Source: CAWFKW01 sp963816535
GTDB taxonomy: Bacteria > Bacteroidota > Ignavibacteria > Tepidaquicellales > OLB5
Assembly: GCA_963816535.1 (NCBI GenBank)
Contig: CAWFKW010000003.1
Location: forward strand, 1,054,001 to 1,118,000
Direction of reading: 5' to 3'
DNA length: 64,000 nt
The notes beneath the pieces are model-generated. The model was not told where the DNA came from, did not search any database, and saw only the letters and a program-made list of their open reading frames with translations. The stretch's first letter is position 1; each line of letters starts with the position of its first letter. Made by a program: the position numbers and the translations under genes. Positions 8,631 through 17,010 of the stretch are shown one piece after another.

Positions 8631-9165
8631 TGGTTTGGTTCTTAGAGATCAATCTTGGAACAAAAAATTCATCAAATATTCTAATTGTGCCGGGCACGAG
8701 GAAGAAAGCCAGGACGACGCCCAGTATCGCGCCTGTAATTTCTCTTGTAAAAAAAGTATTCTTAACGATATCAAAAGTATCAAGGCCCGCGTCGAGGGCA
8801 ACCAGTCCGGCGCTTGCCAGCAGGATCCACATAGCGGGCATTTCGTTTTGGTTCAGCTTCTTTACAAAAGGATAGACAATTACCGCCGCAAGGAACCCGA
8901 AATAAATAAGCGTGCACCTTGAACAAACGCCAAGCTTGTGGCTGAATAAATGAAGCGAACGGTCATCAAGCTGGTGGCACGCTTTTGAGAACATTCCGTA
9001 GAAAAACGCCGACACCGCTCCGCGCAAGCCGGTCTCACCGGCCCACAAAGGAGCGAGCAGTATACCCGCGCACCATATAAGCGTTACCGCTAGTATAGTT
9101 AGGTAGATTACTTTCTGATACCTGTAAACTGTATCTGAACCGTTATTTAAAACTACCTTATTGAT
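8614..9165 (-). CDS. DUF2085 membrane protein, probable non-ATG start
   Basis: Membrane protein of the DUF2085 family, unknown function. The family core is clear: KACHQLDDRSLHLFSHKLGVCSRC in two blocks, the CHQ...RS and CxRC(T)xIYxG motifs, followed by two hydrophobic helices. The first usable TTG (9048) would remove the N-terminal helix. The open frame continues upstream through VIYLTILAV, TLIWCAGILLAPLWAG (the LAP motif belongs to the family) to a stop at 9181-9183. No ATG, GTG or TTG lies in that stretch. A good Shine-Dalgarno, GAGG at 9171-9174, is five bases before an ATC codon at 9165, which I take as the likely start (183 residues). It is the first gene of the DUF2085/unknown/DUF2752 operon. 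Confidence 0.78.
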   Translation of the reverse strand: MNKVVLNNGSDTVYRYQKVIYLTILAVTLIWCAGILLAPLWAGETGLRGAVSAFFYGMFSKACHQLDDRSLHLFSHKLGVCSRCTLIYFGFLAAVIVYPFVKKLNQNEMPAMWILLASAGLVALDAGLDTFDIVKNTFFTREITGAILGVVLAFFLVPGTIRIFDEFFVPRLISKNQTNAASK

Positions 9166-9182
9166 TTTTTCCTCTATAAATT

Positions 9183-9211
9183 AAAAACGCCCCGATCTGA
9201 CAGGACGTTTT
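9183..9211 (-). terminator. Rho-independent terminator after PorV-like gene
   Basis: On the minus strand AAAACGTCC pairs with GGGGCGTTTTT across a nine-base loop, with one G-U pair, and ends in a T-run. It lies 24-52 bases past the PorV-like stop codon and just before the DUF2085 ribosome-binding site. Confidence 0.65.
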
Positions 9212-9234
9212 ATATAACTTTTGTATCCCGGGTT

Positions 9235-10296
9235 TCACTCCGCTTTGCGTTTAAACTTATCATCTTCAAGTGTAAACATGACCGAAATCCTGTGAGTGTT
9301 GCCAAGCTGGTCTGTATTATCAAATTTGGCAAAAGAATAATCTATATTCAGCTTCGGCAGTTTTATTCCCGCGCCGAAGGTCAGCTGCTTAACGTCATTA
9401 TACCCCACCCTGACGGCAAACAGGTTTTTAAAACCATATTCCAGTCCCGCATGCATATCGGCGCTGACGGGACCAACGTGAGCTAATGAAGCAAATTGCC
9501 TGTCTTCAAACCTGATATCAAAATCCACTGCGGGTGTGAGCCTTCCGCTTCCGAATATTGGAATATCATAAGAACCGCCCACTTTGGCGGTTGGCGTTAT
9601 TAGTTCTTTGGTACCGGTATTCCATGCAACCAGCGTGGTTGTAATATCCTGCAGGTTCGCGCCAACGCGGAATTTAGAAGAAACGTCGTAAACAGCTCCT
9701 GCATCGAAACCGATTCCCCAGGCTGAACCATAATCAACGCTTTCCGAAATAACCTTGAAATTGACTCCGTATGAGAACTTCTCGCTTTGCTTTTTGGAAT
9801 AAGTAAGTATAAACGCCCAGTCCGCCGCGTTAAAAAAAGTGATCTTGCTGTAATCAAGCCGCTCGCCCGGATCTAATATTCCGTTCCCGTTGAGGTCAAT
9901 CAATGCATTCTGGGTATTGGGCACATTATCAACGCCAAGCCTTATTATGCTTAAGCCGATGGATATTTTTGGTCCCCACGGAATTGCCACCGAGCCGTAA
10001 TCATAATTGACCAGGTTGCCAAAACGCTCGTCATGCATCAGCGAACCCTGGGGATAATCAAGTCTTGAAAGCGCGCCCGGGTTCCAGTAACCCGCGGTGA
10101 CATCGTTAACTAGCGATACGTAAGCGCCGCCCATTCCAAGCGGCCTGCCGCCAACGCCTATAGCAAGAAACTCGCCGGCATACTTATTGCCGGTTCCCTG
10201 CGCGTATATAAACTGATTTGAAATTGTAAGGAAAGCCGCTGCAACGGCCAAAAGTATGAAGCTTCTTCTGTGATGGTGCAAAAATGATAGATTCAT
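9235..10296 (-). CDS. PorV/PorQ-family outer-membrane beta-barrel protein
   Basis: Predicted outer-membrane protein of the PorV/PorQ (UPF0164) family. In type IX secretion PorV shuttles cargo from the translocon to the attachment complex; other members are of unknown use. An N-terminal signal peptide (about residues 1-32, ending IYAQ) is followed by the family opening GEFLAIGVGGRPLGMGGAYVSLVND and GYWNPGALS (residues 42-75), then repeated amphipathic strands to the C-terminus (353 residues). The Ca-binding-like loop DLNGNGILDPGER near residue 134 is notable. A single gene ending in a good terminator. Its presence fits the T9SS-tagged protein encoded at 23045-24685. Confidence 0.85.
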   Translation of the reverse strand: MNLSFLHHHRRSFILLAVAAAFLTISNQFIYAQGTGNKYAGEFLAIGVGGRPLGMGGAYVSLVNDVTAGYWNPGALSRLDYPQGSLMHDERFGNLVNYDYGSVAIPWGPKISIGLSIIRLGVDNVPNTQNALIDLNGNGILDPGERLDYSKITFFNAADWAFILTYSKKQSEKFSYGVNFKVISESVDYGSAWGIGFDAGAVYDVSSKFRVGANLQDITTTLVAWNTGTKELITPTAKVGGSYDIPIFGSGRLTPAVDFDIRFEDRQFASLAHVGPVSADMHAGLEYGFKNLFAVRVGYNDVKQLTFGAGIKLPKLNIDYSFAKFDNTDQLGNTHRISVMFTLEDDKFKRKAE

Positions 10297-10441
10297 ATTT
10301 CTATTCTTTCATTTCTTTTAGAAAATAATGGATTGTGGATAACAGAAGAAACGCTTCTATAGGCCTTTTTTAAGTAAATTTATGAATAATTGGCTACAAA
10401 TAACGCTTAATTATAATATAAGTCAAGGGAAAATTCAGCAA

Positions 10442-11128
10442 CTAAAGCGCACTCAAAACTCTTTGTGAAAGGGATCTTTTGCGTATTTCATATGCATTTC
10501 CGGCTATATTCCCGTCCGCAATCCGCTTCAAAACGGGAGACGCATATTCAAGCTCTTCTTTAGCGGCTTTAAGGCCGATACCGCTTAAAGAAAGAACAGA
10601 ATACCAAAACGGAAACCTCTTCCACTTGCCTTTACCGTCACGCAGCGTTTTCAGGAATTTCATGCCTGCATTAAGAACATTCTTATTCTTATTGACCCCC
10701 TCAGCCGAAAGATTACGCCAGTAAGCGGCAGAACATTTTCCGCAGCAATACAAACCTTCAGTGTAATAGCCAAGCGTGTAATATCTTTCAAGCGCTTTGC
10801 CAAGTCCGCTGCGCGCCCAGCTAACCGCTGCATTTACCCGGGGATCTTCCACTCCAAGTAAATATAGAGCTCTCAGCGATTCTTCGCCGAGAATATGCGA
10901 TATGCTTGCACGTGAGGTAAGTTTTTCGCCTGTAAATAATGTTACTCCGTCTAATTCACCCGGCATCGGAGCAAACATGCCCCAGTATGAACCTTTGAGT
11001 CCCTGTCTGGAAGCTATAAATAATGCGGCGCCCTTCTTTTCCGATGAGGATAATTTCTTTCCGTCGAAGAAAATTTGATTCAGGTTATCTAAAGTAATTG
11101 ACAGACTGGACTTATTTACAAGTGACAT
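10442..11128 (-). CDS. Unrecognised alpha-helical protein
   Basis: I do not recognise this 228-residue protein. It has no signal peptide or membrane segment and appears all-helical. Sequence blocks such as GSYWGMFAPMPGEL, SHILGEESLRALYLLGV and FPFWYSVLSLSGIGLKAAKEEL look like the repeated helix pairs of alpha/alpha-toroid proteins (prenyltransferase or squalene-cyclase fold), but I see no catalytic motif. A cysteine cluster YCCGKC lies near residue 130 and could bind metal. The gene is followed by 145 bases without features. Its upstream neighbour on the same strand is the broken glyoxalase-fold gene, separated by a nested palindrome at 11183-11221. Confidence 0.7.
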   Translation of the reverse strand: MSLVNKSSLSITLDNLNQIFFDGKKLSSSEKKGAALFIASRQGLKGSYWGMFAPMPGELDGVTLFTGEKLTSRASISHILGEESLRALYLLGVEDPRVNAAVSWARSGLGKALERYYTLGYYTEGLYCCGKCSAAYWRNLSAEGVNKNKNVLNAGMKFLKTLRDGKGKWKRFPFWYSVLSLSGIGLKAAKEELEYASPVLKRIADGNIAGNAYEIRKRSLSQRVLSAL

Positions 11129-11182
11129 TTTTACCGTGTTTTAATATTCAGACGCTCTTCAACTTCCCGAAGATAATACTGG

Positions 11183-11221
11183 ATCCCTGCCTGCCTGCAG
11201 CGGGCAGGTTTACGCGGGGAT
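11183..11221. repeat. Nested palindrome: CTGCC hairpin inside ATCCCC/GGGGAT element
   Basis: ATCCC at 11183 and TTTACGCGGGGAT at 11209-11221 look like the two ends of the window's ATCCCCGC...GCGGGGAT element. Between them sits a CTGCC-type repeat (11188-11208, TGCCTGCCTGC...GGGCAGG). This reads as one repeat inserted in another. Confidence 0.7.
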
Positions 11222-11224
11222 AAA

Positions 11225-11587
11225 CTAATTTTCTGTTTCTGAATGCAGCGCGATCCTGTTCCCCTCGCTGTCTTTGGCGACAACGCGCCAGCCGTATGGT
11301 CCGATCTGGTGTTTTGCTTTTCATACCTGTCCCCCGCTTTCCGGAATTTTTTTCTCGGCGTCATCCAGCCTTCCGTTTACATTGAAATAAACAAGCGGCC
11401 CCATTTCATTAGTTATATCGTTTTTTTCGACGTAAAGACATCCGGCTCCGCCCGGCAGCATACCCATAGCGAAATTATCTTCATAAATTTCTTTCTTAAC
11501 CTCACCCGCTAAAACTTTTGTGTAAAATTTAATAGCCCTGTCCAGGTCTTTCGTCGGTATTTCGAGCCATGCTACTGTGTTTGCCAT
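11225..11587 (-). pseudogene. VOC (glyoxalase/bleomycin-resistance fold) gene with in-frame TGA
   Basis: The frame opens MANTVAWLEIPTKDLDRAIK, the usual N-terminal beta-alpha unit of small VOC proteins, and runs 88 residues to PESGGQV. There a TGA at 11321-11323 stops it. The same frame continues without a shift into KAKHQIGPYGWRVVAKDSEG, then NRIALHSETEN and a TAG at 11225. That is exactly the expected C-terminal half of the fold, giving a normal total of 120 codons. One base change (for example TTA to TGA) explains it. TGA is used as an ordinary stop elsewhere in the window, so it is probably a nonsense mutation or a sequencing error. VOC proteins bind metal in a dimer; the substrate is unknown. 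Confidence 0.8.
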
Positions 11588-11609
11588 TTTGAGTTCTCCT
11601 TTGGATTTT

Positions 11610-11660
11610 GCCCCACCCCTGCCCCGATTGACATCGGGGCTTTCCCCTCCCCCAAAGGGA
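11610..11660. repeat. CCCCACCC/CCCCTCCC palindromic element with extra CCCCGAT arm
   Basis: Between the VOC and DUF167 genes. It contains CCCCGAT/ATCGGGG (about 11624-11641) followed by CCCCTCCC/GGGAGGGG (about 11645-11660), the arrangement of the C-rich repeat family of this window with an additional hairpin. Confidence 0.75.
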
Positions 11661-11678
11661 GGGGAAGATGAGAATTAA

Positions 11679-11900
11679 TTATGTTATTATTTCAAAAACT
11701 TTTTCTTTATATAACTCGCCGCTTACCAATGATATAGCTGATTTCGGAATTTTAAAATGTTTTGAAAGAAGCTCAATTACTTTTTTATTTGCTTTTCCTT
11801 TTTCAGGAGGGACGGAGACTTTGACTACATAGCTATCTTTACCATTTTCAATAACTTCATTACTTCGTGAATTGGGCTTAACTTTTACTTTTATTCGCAC
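11679..11900 (-). CDS. DUF167 (YggU/UPF0235) family protein
   Basis: Small protein of the DUF167/UPF0235 family (73 residues; YggU of E. coli is about 100). It shows the family pattern IKVKVKPNSRSNEV at the N-terminus and VSVPPEKGKANKKVIELLSK in the middle, ending SGELYKEKVFEI (the SGxxxRxK position has Tyr in place of Ser/Thr and lacks the usual Arg). The biochemical role is unknown; in many bacteria it sits near YggT or proC. Here it stands alone between a repeat element and a divergent heavy-metal-binding lipoprotein gene. Confidence 0.88.
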   Translation of the reverse strand: MRIKVKVKPNSRSNEVIENGKDSYVVKVSVPPEKGKANKKVIELLSKHFKIPKSAISLVSGELYKEKVFEIIT

Positions 11901-12040
11901 AGGTTATAGCGGAATTATTGCTGCTAAAAATTAGTTGTAATTATAAATAAATTTAACTTAAATTAGTAAAGACATATAAATAATAAAATATGAAAAGTCT
12001 TCAACAAACCAGAGCTTCTTTTTGGGCGGTTAATTGGTAG

Positions 12041-12060
12041 ATTCCCGCTTACGCGGGAAT
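12041..12060. repeat. ATTCCCGC/GCGGGAAT palindrome
   Basis: Perfect 8-bp arms around TTAC, a member of the 20-base ATTCCCGC family scattered through the window. It is 43 bases upstream of the HMA lipoprotein start. Confidence 0.85.
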
Positions 12061-12102
12061 GGAATTGGAATTTAATTAGTTAAAATTTACAGGAGAATAG
12101 TA

Positions 12103-12462
12103 ATGTTACTTAAGAAAACAGCCGGATTTTTGATGATTTTAGCATTTGTGGCAGCTATGGGATGCGGAAAATCTGATAATAAAACAACAACGGAAAACAA
12201 AGACTCAAAACAGAATTCGCAAGTGACCCAGGTAAGCGGAAAAGAGAAGTCGGTTGTGATACAATGCTCAGGCATGACATGCGAAGGATGTAAGCAGACA
12301 ATTGAAAATAAAGTGAAGAAAATAGACGGCATTAAAGCTGTGAACGCAGATTTTAACACAAATATAGTGAAAGCTACTTTTGACGACGGCAAAACGAATC
12401 TGGATGCAATAAAGACTGCGATAGTAGCGGCAGGATACGGCGTTGAGAGTGTAAAAGAATAA
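12103..12462 (+). CDS. Heavy-metal-associated (HMA) domain lipoprotein
   Basis: Predicted lipoprotein carrying a soluble heavy-metal-binding domain, probably for copper or a similar thiophilic ion in the periplasm. The signal peptide ends in the lipobox AAMGC (Cys21). A polar Lys/Asn/Thr-rich tether follows (residues 22-45), then an HMA ferredoxin-like domain (about 47-117) with the metal loop CSGMTCEGCKQTIE and the conserved GIKAVNADF and IVAAGYGVE blocks. The start has a good Shine-Dalgarno (AGGAGAATAGTA before ATG). Its 3' end faces the next gene with only three bases between stop codons. No metal exporter ATPase is adjacent; a CDF transporter lies about 9 kb away. Confidence 0.88.
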   Translation: MLLKKTAGFLMILAFVAAMGCGKSDNKTTTENKDSKQNSQVTQVSGKEKSVVIQCSGMTCEGCKQTIENKVKKIDGIKAVNADFNTNIVKATFDDGKTNLDAIKTAIVAAGYGVESVKE

Positions 12463-12465
12463 ATT

Positions 12466-13599
12466 TTAGGATAATTGAATTTTGATGTTTTTAGACAAAC
12501 TAAAATTCATTTCCGGGACAATTAGAAGAAAGATTCTGTGATTTTTGTGATTTATTTTTTCTTTCAAACCCATTTGAAAATCTAATAAATTATTGAAAAC
12601 ATAATGAGAATATTTATCATGTAACGGTAATACTATCCACATCTCAAACTCCTTGAACAAATGTTCTTTTATTTTGATACTGTCTACATGAAATTGAATC
12701 CTTTTAGCAATCTTTTCAATATCAAGTTCTTCGCCAATCCAATAGGCATTAGTGTCATAAGTCACAGAAAATATCCCCTTGAAAGAAACGTTCTCTTTAA
12801 AAGTAATCTTAACAGAGTTGTTATCCTTCATACCCTTTTCGTCACCTTCAATAGCGAAGCTTATCTCTTTTCTTTTAGACTTTTCATGCACATCCGTATG
12901 GATTATTATTTTTTTATAAGAATAACTGTTTTGTTCACCAATTTCAGGTAATGTCAATCTTACTAGAAAAAGGTATTGCAAAAACTTTAACATATCTTTT
13001 CTAATGAAATCCAATAGATCTTCAATTAAATTGTATTTCAGAGATTCCGCATTAGAAATCGATACTTGGTTAAATTTCTCTCTAATAATTTGGTTCTCAT
13101 CTATACAAATCATAGCTCTTAAGAGATTTTCTATATTAACATAATTGTAGTCAACGCTAGTTATAGTTTTGACGGAAATTATCTTGTTTTTGGTTTCGAA
13201 GTCACCTATTTCTTTTATTTTATTTACAATTTCATCCCCCTTTTTTAATTCTGAATAAACTATTACCTCCCCATTTAATGAAATTAGGCTTCGGAAATTC
13301 TGAAAGGCAAAGACAGATTTCTTTTCTCTTTCTTTGAAAAGAGTTTTTAGATTTTCTTCACCTAATGAACTTTCCATAATTTTGAATCTATCTTCTAAAA
13401 AGCTAAGTCTATCCTCAAATAGGTAAAAAACTTCTGGGATTTCCAATGGATTGGGTAAGGAAATTACCCAATACTCAAGCATTTCACCCAAGTATTTTTT
13501 AACATATTCATACTTCTCTAAAGCATCCTTATAAATACTCCAATTATTTAAATCATTTGTCGAAATTAGTCTGTTGGGAATCTTGAATGTCATCTTCAA
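12466..13599 (-). CDS. AT-rich orphan protein, no recognised family
   Basis: I do not recognise this 377-residue protein. It has no signal peptide or membrane helix and is rich in Lys, Glu, Asn, Ile and Phe. Visible pieces are an N-terminal charged helical region (MLEYWVISLPNPLEIPEVFY), a middle stretch of beta character (KKIIIHTDVHEKSKRKEISF), and a C-terminal block FEMWIVLPLHDKYSHYVFNN. Its base composition is clearly more AT-rich than the flanking genes, which suggests acquisition by transfer. It lies between a convergent lipoprotein gene (three bases between stops) and the terminator of the RND operon. A defence or mobile-element role is possible but nothing in the sequence shows it. Confidence 0.7.
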   Translation of the reverse strand: MKMTFKIPNRLISTNDLNNWSIYKDALEKYEYVKKYLGEMLEYWVISLPNPLEIPEVFYLFEDRLSFLEDRFKIMESSLGEENLKTLFKEREKKSVFAFQNFRSLISLNGEVIVYSELKKGDEIVNKIKEIGDFETKNKIISVKTITSVDYNYVNIENLLRAMICIDENQIIREKFNQVSISNAESLKYNLIEDLLDFIRKDMLKFLQYLFLVRLTLPEIGEQNSYSYKKIIIHTDVHEKSKRKEISFAIEGDEKGMKDNNSVKITFKENVSFKGIFSVTYDTNAYWIGEELDIEKIAKRIQFHVDSIKIKEHLFKEFEMWIVLPLHDKYSHYVFNNLLDFQMGLKEKINHKNHRIFLLIVPEMNFSLSKNIKIQLS

Positions 13600-13640
13600 A
13601 GATAAGGTATTGAAATATAATAATAAGATCCAAATTTTAA

Positions 13641-13667
13641 TAAAAAAGGCGGATCTTCATCCGCCTT
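13641..13667 (-). terminator. Terminator of RND efflux operon
   Basis: AAGGCGGAT (13646-13654) and ATCCGCCTT (13659-13667) form a perfect 9-bp stem with a four-base loop. On the minus strand it is followed by TTTTTT (13642-13647). It lies about 55 bases past the RND stop codon and is a textbook rho-independent terminator. Confidence 0.88.
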
Positions 13668-13722
13668 AATTCATTTTAGTATAACGTGTCATAGTTTATC
13701 TTAGCATCACGCACACTTTGTT

Positions 13723-16700
13723 TTACGCGCTCGCCGGCGCTTCGTCTTTTGCTTCTACTTTTTTCTTTCTCCTGAACCGCAATAGCGTATCATCCACAGC
13801 AGCTACAATACACGGAATTACAACAAGAGTTAAAAATGTAGCTACTGAAAGGCCAAAAATAATAGCCACACCCATCGGGCGCCAGAACGCTGTGTTCTCG
13901 CCTCCGATAACCCAGCTGAATGAACGCCAGTCAAAGTCAATGCCTGTAGTTAATGGAACAAGGCCAAGTATCGTAGCCGCCGCGGTAAGAAATACCGGGC
14001 GCAGCCTGATCATGCCTGCTTTAACAAGAGATTCATCCCTGGACATTCCGCCCTTATACAAAATCTTCTGAAAATCAAGCATGACAATAGCATTACGAAC
14101 TACTATTCCGCCCAGCGATATAACCCCGATACCCGTCATAATTATTCCGAACGGCGTGCTGGTTAAAAGCAGACCGGCGAATACGCCGATAAGCGAGAGC
14201 ATGACCGAGAACATTATTATCAGCGGGGTCCTGAGCGAGTTGAATTCCATTACCATGAACAGGAAAATCAATAAAAGGCTCATCATGAACGCTTTTCCGA
14301 GAAAGGCGGATGATTCCTGCTGGTCTTTGGATTCGCCCGTATAAATTATATTGTATCCGTCCGGAAGCTTGTAATTGGCAAGCCTTTGTTTTACATCGTT
14401 AAGCACGTCATTGCCAAGCCTGCCTTCGGCGTTTGCGGAAACGGTTACAACGCGTCTCTGGTCTTTACGGTTGATAGCTTCAATGCCTCCTGCAAACTCG
14501 ATCTTTGCAACCGAGCTGAGCGGAATGCTTTTCCCGTCTTTGTTCACCACAAACAGGTTTTGAACCGACGGGACATTGTCTCTTTGGCTGCGGTCCAGCC
14601 TAACGGTAATGTCATATTCATCTTCGCCTACCCTGAATTTGCTGGCAGCAGTTCCGTTTATAGCCGTTCTTATAGTGCCCGCTATTGATGCAGTGCTAAG
14701 TTTATTTAGAGCAGCTTTTTCCCTGTCGACTGTAATTTTTATTTCCGGCCTGGACTCGTTAAAGTTATCGGTTAAGTCTTTTAACCCCGGTATGTCTTTT
14801 ATCTTTTCCTGGATATCCTGTGAAAGATGTCCGAGCTTCACAAAATCGTCGCCCGATATCTCGATATTCACCGGCGGACCTGTCGGCGGGCCTCCTGATT
14901 GTTTTTGGATCTGAACCGTTCCGCCGGGTAAATTTTCAACAGCGGCACGGATATCTTCCAGTGTTTTAAACGAACTCTGCCCGCGCTTATCTTTATCTAC
15001 AAAGTTCAGCGTTATCGTGCTTTTGTTAGAAACGGTGGATCCGGCGTCGTTCATATTATTTGAGGTGCCCACATTGCCGATATAATATTCCAGGTCTTTA
15101 TAAGGCGGAAGCTTTTCTTCGATCTTTTTCGAAACCTCGTTAGTTCTTTCAACTGTTGTCCCGCTTGGCATGACAATGTTAATGAACGCCTGGCGCGGCT
15201 CAACGCTCGGGAAAAATTCAACCCCATTGTTAAATTTGCCGTAAACAATGAACATAACGACCAGCAATCCTACGGTTGAAAATATTACAAGTTTCCTTCT
15301 TCTGAGGCTGAAACGCAGCGCCTTTTCGTATGAAGCTATCATTACACCGAAGAATTTCTCATCGAATTTTTCGATGAACTTGCCAACGGGCCTGAACTTG
15401 CGCTTTGCCTCGCGCTCTTTTTGTTTCTTCACATTGATGAACACAGCAGCCTGCACCGGACTTATAACCATAGCTACAAACAAAGACGAAAGCAGGCAAA
15501 CAATAAGCGTAATAGGAAGGTATTTCATAAAGTCGCCGACAATACCCGGGAAGAACAGCAGGGGGAAGAACGATGAAATGATAGTCATGGTTGCAACCGA
15601 CACCGGGAAAGCAACTTCACGCGGCCCTTCAAGCGCCGCTTCATAGAAATTCCATCCTTCTTTTTCCTGGAGACGGTATATATTTTCCATCACTACGATG
15701 GCATCATCCACAATTATGCCCAGCACAAGTATCAATGTGAACAATACCACAATATTGAGCGTAACGCCCATTACGCTGAGTATTATGAACGAAATTAAAA
15801 ACGAAAGCGGTATTGAAGTGGCGGTTAACAGCGCGTTTCTTACGCCAAGGAAAAGGAAAAGGATCGATACGACGAGCACAACTCCTGTAATAATTCCGTT
15901 TTCAAGCTCGTGAACGGTATCCCTGATCTGTTTCGACTGGTCGCCGGTCAGCGCAATTTCTATCCCTGCCGGCATGTCTTTCTTTTCCTTGACTACAAGG
16001 TCCTTAATCTCATCGGCAATTCTTACCAGGTTCTCACCGCTTTGTTTTTTGATAACAATCGTAACGGCATCCTGCCCGTTCACTCTTGAAAACGATTCCC
16101 TGTCTTTGTATCCGTATACGACCTGCGCCACATCGCGGAGGTATATGGACTTGTTATTAACTGTTTTTACAACAAGGTTGCCGAAATAAGTCGGGTCCTC
16201 AACTTCGCCGGGAACCCGGACAAGATAGTTCAGATTGCCGATATCCACTCCGCCGCCCGGTATGTTCATGTTCTCGGCGGCAATAGTATTCTGAACGTCA
16301 TTCAGGCTGAGCCCGTAGTATTTAAGCCTGTCGGCGTCGACGTTGATCTTGACTTCATGTTCAAGTCCGCCAACCACATCTGCGCTTAGCACCCCGGTTA
16401 TGCCTTCTATCTTCTTTTTAAGATTATCGCCTATCTCCTTCAGTTTTGCAAGCCCGTAGTTGCCGGAAATATTAATGTACAGCATCGGCAGCTCTGAGAT
16501 ATTAATTTCCGTAATAACAGGTTCCTTAATATCGGCGGGCATATTGGTTTTAGCGATAGATACCTTATCTCTAACCTTCTGCATCGCGTCGTCTATCTTC
16601 ACGTTCGTATTGAACTCGATAATAACCGACGAAAAACTTTCTCTCGAGACGGAGGTAATAGATTTCACGTCGCTTATAGCTTTCACTTCTTTTTCAATTT

Positions 16701-16896
16701 CCATAGTGACAAGCTTCTCTATCTCTTCAGGCGAAACCCCGACGTAAACGGTTGAAACGAATATATAAGGTATCTGCACCGAAGGAGCGGCCTCTCTTGG
16801 CAGGCCAATGTACGAAACAGCCCCCGCAATAACAATAATCGCGGTGAATATATATACTACTACTTTATTATCTACAAATAATTTAAAAAACTTCAT
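13723..16896 (-). CDS. RND-family efflux permease (AcrB-like)
   Basis: Inner-membrane proton-driven pump subunit of a tripartite RND exporter (1057 residues, normal length). It starts MKFFKLFVDNKVVVYIFTAI, with TM1 at about 12-30, a large periplasmic domain (about 31-335), TM2-TM6 with the proton-relay pair Asp397-Asp398 in GIIVDDAIVVMENI, a second periplasmic domain (about 560-860), and the C-terminal helices. The substrate class cannot be told. The heavy-metal CusA-type Met residues are not evident, so a hydrophobe/multidrug pump is more likely. It is the last gene of the operon TetR-TolC-adaptor-RND, with a 114-base spacer before it that contains low-complexity TAACAGTTAACA-like and CTGCCTT repeats. 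Confidence 0.95.
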   Translation of the reverse strand: MKFFKLFVDNKVVVYIFTAIIVIAGAVSYIGLPREAAPSVQIPYIFVSTVYVGVSPEEIEKLVTMEIEKEVKAISDVKSITSVSRESFSSVIIEFNTNVKIDDAMQKVRDKVSIAKTNMPADIKEPVITEINISELPMLYINISGNYGLAKLKEIGDNLKKKIEGITGVLSADVVGGLEHEVKINVDADRLKYYGLSLNDVQNTIAAENMNIPGGGVDIGNLNYLVRVPGEVEDPTYFGNLVVKTVNNKSIYLRDVAQVVYGYKDRESFSRVNGQDAVTIVIKKQSGENLVRIADEIKDLVVKEKKDMPAGIEIALTGDQSKQIRDTVHELENGIITGVVLVVSILFLFLGVRNALLTATSIPLSFLISFIILSVMGVTLNIVVLFTLILVLGIIVDDAIVVMENIYRLQEKEGWNFYEAALEGPREVAFPVSVATMTIISSFFPLLFFPGIVGDFMKYLPITLIVCLLSSLFVAMVISPVQAAVFINVKKQKEREAKRKFRPVGKFIEKFDEKFFGVMIASYEKALRFSLRRRKLVIFSTVGLLVVMFIVYGKFNNGVEFFPSVEPRQAFINIVMPSGTTVERTNEVSKKIEEKLPPYKDLEYYIGNVGTSNNMNDAGSTVSNKSTITLNFVDKDKRGQSSFKTLEDIRAAVENLPGGTVQIQKQSGGPPTGPPVNIEISGDDFVKLGHLSQDIQEKIKDIPGLKDLTDNFNESRPEIKITVDREKAALNKLSTASIAGTIRTAINGTAASKFRVGEDEYDITVRLDRSQRDNVPSVQNLFVVNKDGKSIPLSSVAKIEFAGGIEAINRKDQRRVVTVSANAEGRLGNDVLNDVKQRLANYKLPDGYNIIYTGESKDQQESSAFLGKAFMMSLLLIFLFMVMEFNSLRTPLIIMFSVMLSLIGVFAGLLLTSTPFGIIMTGIGVISLGGIVVRNAIVMLDFQKILYKGGMSRDESLVKAGMIRLRPVFLTAAATILGLVPLTTGIDFDWRSFSWVIGGENTAFWRPMGVAIIFGLSVATFLTLVVIPCIVAAVDDTLLRFRRKKKVEAKDEAPASA

Positions 16897-17010
16897 AAAG
16901 CAATTACTAATTACTAATGACTTTTATCGATTAACAGTTAACAATTAGCAGTTAACATTCAGCGCTTAACAATTTTGATAAACATTTCTGTCTGCCTTCT
17001 GCCTTCTGCA

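Noticed and set aside
11321..11323. TGA reassigned to an amino acid in this organism
   Set aside because: Many clear genes in the window (accC, rsfS, guaA and others) end in TGA, so it is a normal stop.
11131..11364. Frame starting at the ATG overlapping the TGA of the glyoxalase-fold gene
   Set aside because: Its translation has no family features, while the interrupted frame continues correctly past the TGA. This is a nonsense codon and not a frameshift.
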